Origin: Verrucomicrobiales bacterium
GTDB lineage: Bacteria > Verrucomicrobiota > Verrucomicrobiia > Limisphaerales > F1-80-MAGS106
DNA length: 10,544 nucleotides
Assembly (NCBI GenBank): GCA_947487925.1
Contig: CANLCA010000046.1
Coordinates: 1-10,544 of the forward strand
Direction: 5' to 3'
Position numbers and translations under genes: made by a program. Under the pieces are notes generated by a model. That model was given only the letters and a program-made list of their open reading frames with translations. It was not told where the DNA came from and searched no databases. The first letter of the stretch is position 1, and every line of letters begins with the position of its first letter. This document shows, piece by piece, positions 6,968 to 10,544 of the stretch.

Positions 6968-8413
6968 TCAAGTCAGGATTTCGTGGATCACGCGACAGGG
7001 TTTGCCATCGGTGATGTGTTGCTGTTGGCCGTTGTAATGGAATGCCAGCTCGGAATGTTCGAAGCCGAGCAGATGCAGGAGCGTGGCATGATAGTCGCTC
7101 GGGCTGACCGGATTCACGACCGCTTTGTGGCCGAACTCATCGGTCGCGCCATACACTGTTCCACCGCGAATGCCGCCGCCAGCCAGCCAGGTGCTGAATC
7201 CCTGCCCGTTGTGATCACGGCCCGCTTTCTCGGCAGGACCATGATTCTCGGTGACCGGAAGACGTCCGATTTCTCCGCCCCAATGAACGACCGTGGTGTC
7301 GAGGAGGCCCCGCGCCTTGAGATCCATGACCAGAGCGGCGGATGGCTTGTCCGTCTTCCGGCAACAATCGGCCAATCCTTTCCGGATGTTCTCGTGGTTG
7401 TCCCAGATCTGGCCGTTCACGAACAACTGGACAAAGCGCACGCCGCGCTCGACCAGCCGGCGGGCCAGCAGACAGCGGGTGCCGTACTCCTGCGTGACAG
7501 GATCATCGAGACCGTAGAGTTTCCTGGTTGCATCCGATTCGCCGGAGAGATCGAGCGCCTCTCGGGCGGCGAGTTGCATCCGCGCAGCAAGCTCGTAGCT
7601 GGCGATCCGTGCTTCAAGATCACTCTCCCCGGGATGCCGTAGCAGGTGTTCGCGGTTTAACTTCTCGAGGTAGTCCAGATTCTGCCGCTGCAATTCACCG
7701 CGTAAAAAGGGAGGCGCGTCCAGATTCAGAATACGCGGTTCGCGGGAGCGCACGACGGTGCCTTGAAAAAGTGGCGGCATCCAGCCGTTCGACCAGTTAC
7801 GCGCGCCATCGACGGGATGCCCGCCGGGATCGGTCAAGACGACGTAGGCTGGCAAATCCTGACTCTCGTTCCCCAGCGCGTAAGTGATCCACGAGCCCAG
7901 CGCGGGCCGCCCTGGCTGCGGCCGTCCCGTGTTCATCGACCAGATCGAAGGCTCGTGGCCGTTGATGTCGGTGTGCATCGAGCGGAGCAAGCACACGTCA
8001 TCGACGATGCGTGCAAAATGCGGAAGCAACTCGGAAACGTCCATGCCGCAGTCCCCGTGCTTTTGGAACTGCCAGGGGCTCCCGAAGAGTTTCTTGCTCG
8101 CCCGATCGACGAAACTGTAGGTGATTTCACCCGGATAATCCTCGCCGCTGCGGCGGCTGAGTTCCGGCTTGGGATCGAAAAGGTCAATGTGGCTCGGCCC
8201 ACCATGCATGAACAGCGAGATCATGGCTCGCGCCCGGCCACCACGGGGAGCGAGCTTCGGCTTGAGATTGAACGATTGCGGCTGGCGCGGGACAGCGGTC
8301 GGCGTCGCTAGGAGTCGGTCCTCGCGTAACATCCAGGCGAGTGCAACGCTGCCGACGCCCATCGCGTTTCGTTGGAGGAACTGGCGTCGGGAATGGAGCG
8401 GAAGCGGGTTCAT
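6968..8413 (-). CDS. DUF1501 family protein, Tat-exported (alkaline phosphatase/sulfatase-like fold)
   Basis: The protein has 481 residues, normal for the family. It starts with a twin-arginine signal, SRRQFLQRNAMGVGS (8-22) followed by a hydrophobic stretch, so it should be exported folded to the periplasm. Family motifs are LFMHGGPSHIDLFDPKP (67-83), LRSMHTDINGHEP (143-155), GRPALGSW, VVLTDPGG, VVHWGGEIGRLP (375-386), GRDH (398-401), WLAGGG (409-414) and HATLLHLLG (442-450). DUF1501 is related to the alkaline phosphatase/sulfatase superfamily, but its reaction and substrate are not established. It starts 6 bp after the stop of the DUF1549/DUF1553 gene, with only a weak ribosome-binding site (GGATTGA), so translational coupling is likely. 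This gene order is very common in Planctomycetota and Verrucomicrobiota. The C-terminus departs from the usual form (SPSDYHAT, QQQHITDG). A partner role in envelope or polysaccharide metabolism is conjecture. Confidence 0.95.
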   Translation of the reverse strand: MNPLPLHSRRQFLQRNAMGVGSVALAWMLREDRLLATPTAVPRQPQSFNLKPKLAPRGGRARAMISLFMHGGPSHIDLFDPKPELSRRSGEDYPGEITYSFVDRASKKLFGSPWQFQKHGDCGMDVSELLPHFARIVDDVCLLRSMHTDINGHEPSIWSMNTGRPQPGRPALGSWITYALGNESQDLPAYVVLTDPGGHPVDGARNWSNGWMPPLFQGTVVRSREPRILNLDAPPFLRGELQRQNLDYLEKLNREHLLRHPGESDLEARIASYELAARMQLAAREALDLSGESDATRKLYGLDDPVTQEYGTRCLLARRLVERGVRFVQLFVNGQIWDNHENIRKGLADCCRKTDKPSAALVMDLKARGLLDTTVVHWGGEIGRLPVTENHGPAEKAGRDHNGQGFSTWLAGGGIRGGTVYGATDEFGHKAVVNPVSPSDYHATLLHLLGFEHSELAFHYNGQQQHITDGKPCRVIHEILT

Positions 8414-8419
8414 GAGGAT

Positions 8420-10543
8420 TCAATCCAGATAGAGGAATTCATTCGAGCTGAGCAATGTCTGACAAAAGCTACGCATCGCCTGGTCTTCAGGCGACGCGGC
8501 GGAGCGTGGGTCGGTCTTCTCAACGGAAGGCGGCCTAGCCGGCAACTGGGATTTGATTTGGGCGGTCTGCCGCTCCAGGAACGCGAGCGCAGACTGAAAC
8601 TCGTCGCGCGACGGTGCCCTCAAGAAGGCCAGCCGCCAGGCGCGCTCGACCTGCGATTCGCGAAATGGCCCAGCATCCCGCCGAAGTCGATCCGCGAAGA
8701 ACTGCGCCTGCTGGAGTGCAAACTCGCTGTTCATGAGCATCAAGGATTGCGGCGCGACGGTGGAACTTGTCCGCCGCTCGCAATTCACTTCCATCACAGG
8801 AGCGTCGAAAGCGTTCAAGAAAGCCAGCGGGCGGCTCCGCCGCACTTCGATGTAAACACTGCGGCGGAATTCCTCCACTCCAATCGAGACCTCCACGGGC
8901 ATTTTGTTGTCGCCTTGCTTCTTGTCGATGCCCACGACGATTTGACCCACCGCATCTTCGCGCACAGGCACGGGGGGCCCAAACATGTGGTCATTGAGCG
9001 CGCCGCTGACTGCGAGCAGGGAATCTCGGATGGATTCAGAATCGAGGCGCTGCGCCGACTTCCGCCAGTAGTGGCGATTCTCGGGATCGATTTCGTCCAT
9101 GACCGCGTCGCGCGCGGAAGACTGGCGGTAGGCAGTCGATGTCATGATCAACTGGTGCAGCCGCTTCAAACTCCAGCCCAACCCGGGCTGGTCGGGACTA
9201 TCGTTCTGAGGCGCGACGAACACGGCTGCGAGCCATTCGAGCAACTCTGGATGGGAAGGTCGTTCTCCTTGCAAACCAAAATCCGCCGGCGTGCCTACCA
9301 GGCCGCGGCCGAAGTGATGCATCCACACTCGATTCACAATGACACGTGCCAGGAGCGGATTGCCCGAACTCGTGACCCACCTGGAGAACGCGAGCCGGCG
9401 ACGGGACGTGGGTGGACTTTCCGACGGTAGCGGCAGCTCGGGAGAATGCCCGCCCGGAACCAGCACGGACAGCGTGCCGGGTGGGATTACCTCCTTCGGT
9501 TGCCGCGGATCGCCGCGATGGAATCGATAGGTGGCAGGGGCGATGCCGACTGGCTCCGTGAGGACGCTGAGAAAATCCTCGACCGGTTTGCGTGCCCTGA
9601 CTTCGGCGATTTTCGCGTCCATCGCCTTGAGTTCATCTGCCGCTTTCTGGTTGTACTGGTAGAGCACACCGGCGTTGATGTTCGCGCTGGGGTGGTCGGC
9701 CAGCAGCTTCTTTTGCCCGGCTGTCCTCTTCTCAGGCACAATATTGAAAGCGGTCAACAACTCATCCCTAAGAGGAGGATCGAACTTCTCCAGATGCTTC
9801 TTGAGCGCGGCGTCGATGAATTCGCTTTGCTTCGCCTCCTTCTCCTTGCCGAGCTTGGCCGCCTCTTCATCGACGGCCCCTGCCTTTGTTCGGTCAGCAC
9901 TGGTGTAGAGCGAAATCAATCGCTCGGAGGGCTTGCGCCAGTTCTTCCAGTCATAAGCAGGTTCGAACACCGCCCGCAGCCGGTAGTAATCGGCCTGCGG
10001 AATCGGATCATATCGATGATCGTGGCACTGGGCGCAACCCACGGACAAGCCGAGCAACGAAGTCGAAACAATTTTAAGGGTATCGGCAATGACCTGGTTC
10101 CGTGCCACGTCCTGATCCACGCCGCCGCTCGCGGTGCCATCGGCGGACATGCGCAGGAATCCCGTCGCGATGAGCCACTCGCGCGTCACTGGGTCCTGCG
10201 CCGCCGTCTCCAGGTCGCGGTGCCTGGTCAAGGCGAGTTCATCGCCCGCTAGTTGCTCGACGATGAACCGGTCAAACGGCAAATCCTGATTTATGGAACG
10301 GATGACGTAGTCCCGATACTTGTAGGCATAAGGCCGCGGGGTGTCGTCGTTGGTATATCCGTCAGAGTCAGAGTAGCCCGCGATGTCGAGCCAGTGCCGT
10401 GCCCATCTCTCGCCATAACGCGGCGATTTCATCAGGCGCTCCAGGAGCCGCGAATACGCATCGGGAGAAGGGTCGAGAGAATACGCCTCGAGATCAGACG
10501 GTGTCGGCGGCAATCCCCAAAGATCGAGAAAGGCGCGGCGCAC
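8420..10543 (-). CDS. DUF1549/DUF1553 (PSD1-type) protein, 5' partial
   Basis: About 707 C-terminal residues are visible; the frame is open at the right edge, and the GTG there is an internal Val in the usual RR..LDL.GLPPTP motif. Residues ~1-200 are DUF1549: FLDLWGLPPTPSDLEAY, YGERWARHWLDIAGYSDSDG, FIVEQLAGD, and GCAQCHDHRYDPI (169-181), which holds a CxxCH motif. Residues ~222-330 form a charged, probably coiled-coil linker. Residues ~380-650 are DUF1553: RRRLAFSRWVTSSGNPLLAR, VNRVWMHHFGRGLV, HPELLEWLA, STAYRQSS, and MLMNSEF. The end, LLSSNEFLYLD, is the usual family terminus. The missing N-terminus would normally carry an export signal and often a planctomycete cytochrome c domain (PSCyt1). 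The molecular function is unknown; an exported, possibly haem-binding role is inferred. It is the promoter-proximal gene of the operon with DUF1501. Confidence 0.94.
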   Translation of the reverse strand: MRRAFLDLWGLPPTPSDLEAYSLDPSPDAYSRLLERLMKSPRYGERWARHWLDIAGYSDSDGYTNDDTPRPYAYKYRDYVIRSINQDLPFDRFIVEQLAGDELALTRHRDLETAAQDPVTREWLIATGFLRMSADGTASGGVDQDVARNQVIADTLKIVSTSLLGLSVGCAQCHDHRYDPIPQADYYRLRAVFEPAYDWKNWRKPSERLISLYTSADRTKAGAVDEEAAKLGKEKEAKQSEFIDAALKKHLEKFDPPLRDELLTAFNIVPEKRTAGQKKLLADHPSANINAGVLYQYNQKAADELKAMDAKIAEVRARKPVEDFLSVLTEPVGIAPATYRFHRGDPRQPKEVIPPGTLSVLVPGGHSPELPLPSESPPTSRRRLAFSRWVTSSGNPLLARVIVNRVWMHHFGRGLVGTPADFGLQGERPSHPELLEWLAAVFVAPQNDSPDQPGLGWSLKRLHQLIMTSTAYRQSSARDAVMDEIDPENRHYWRKSAQRLDSESIRDSLLAVSGALNDHMFGPPVPVREDAVGQIVVGIDKKQGDNKMPVEVSIGVEEFRRSVYIEVRRSRPLAFLNAFDAPVMEVNCERRTSSTVAPQSLMLMNSEFALQQAQFFADRLRRDAGPFRESQVERAWRLAFLRAPSRDEFQSALAFLERQTAQIKSQLPARPPSVEKTDPRSAASPEDQAMRSFCQTLLSSNEFLYLD

Positions 10544-10544
10544 C

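Noticed and set aside
8372..9430. Long + strand open frame (352 codons) opposite the DUF1553 gene
   Set aside because: It is antisense to a gene with clear family motifs, and its translation shows no domain. High GC leaves such frames open by chance. The same holds for 9446-10252 (+) and 3009-3872 (-).

Overview
The window looks like chromosomal DNA from a member of the Verrucomicrobiota, or less likely the Planctomycetota. The basis is a DUF1549/DUF1553 (PSD1-type) gene followed by a Tat-exported DUF1501 gene, a Ser/Thr kinase with the N-terminal extension typical of these phyla, and GC-rich hairpin and CTAATC-type intergenic repeats. No 16S or other marker gene is present, so this assignment is an inference.

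Left half, + strand: two related genes lie in tandem. The first (to 2380) enters from the left edge. What is visible is a multi-pass membrane region, a soluble region with an STN-like (secretin N-terminal-like) insert, and a C-terminal pseudopilin-like module. The second (2958-6494) is a complete receptor-type Ser/Thr kinase: N-terminal extension, full kinase domain, about nine membrane segments, then the same soluble region and C-terminal module without the STN-like insert. Their last 98 residues align without gaps (66 identical by hand count), and the similarity runs about 30 bp past both stop codons. They are therefore tandem duplicates, and the first gene probably also has a kinase domain outside the window.

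The 577-bp gap between them (2381-2957) holds no convincing gene. It is rich in repeats: a GC hairpin, three 10-bp CTAATC units, a 140-160 bp fold-back element with inverted arms of at least 27 bp, and a 13-bp palindrome upstream of the kinase start.

Right half: after the kinase there is a short + strand relic (6560-6838) encoding only the C-terminus of a DUF1501 protein. It faces an intact DUF1501 gene on the - strand (6968-8413). That gene lies 6 bp downstream of a DUF1549/DUF1553 gene that runs off the right edge. The last two form a typical two-gene operon of exported proteins of unknown activity. The kinases and this operon converge, and nothing in the sequence links their functions directly.
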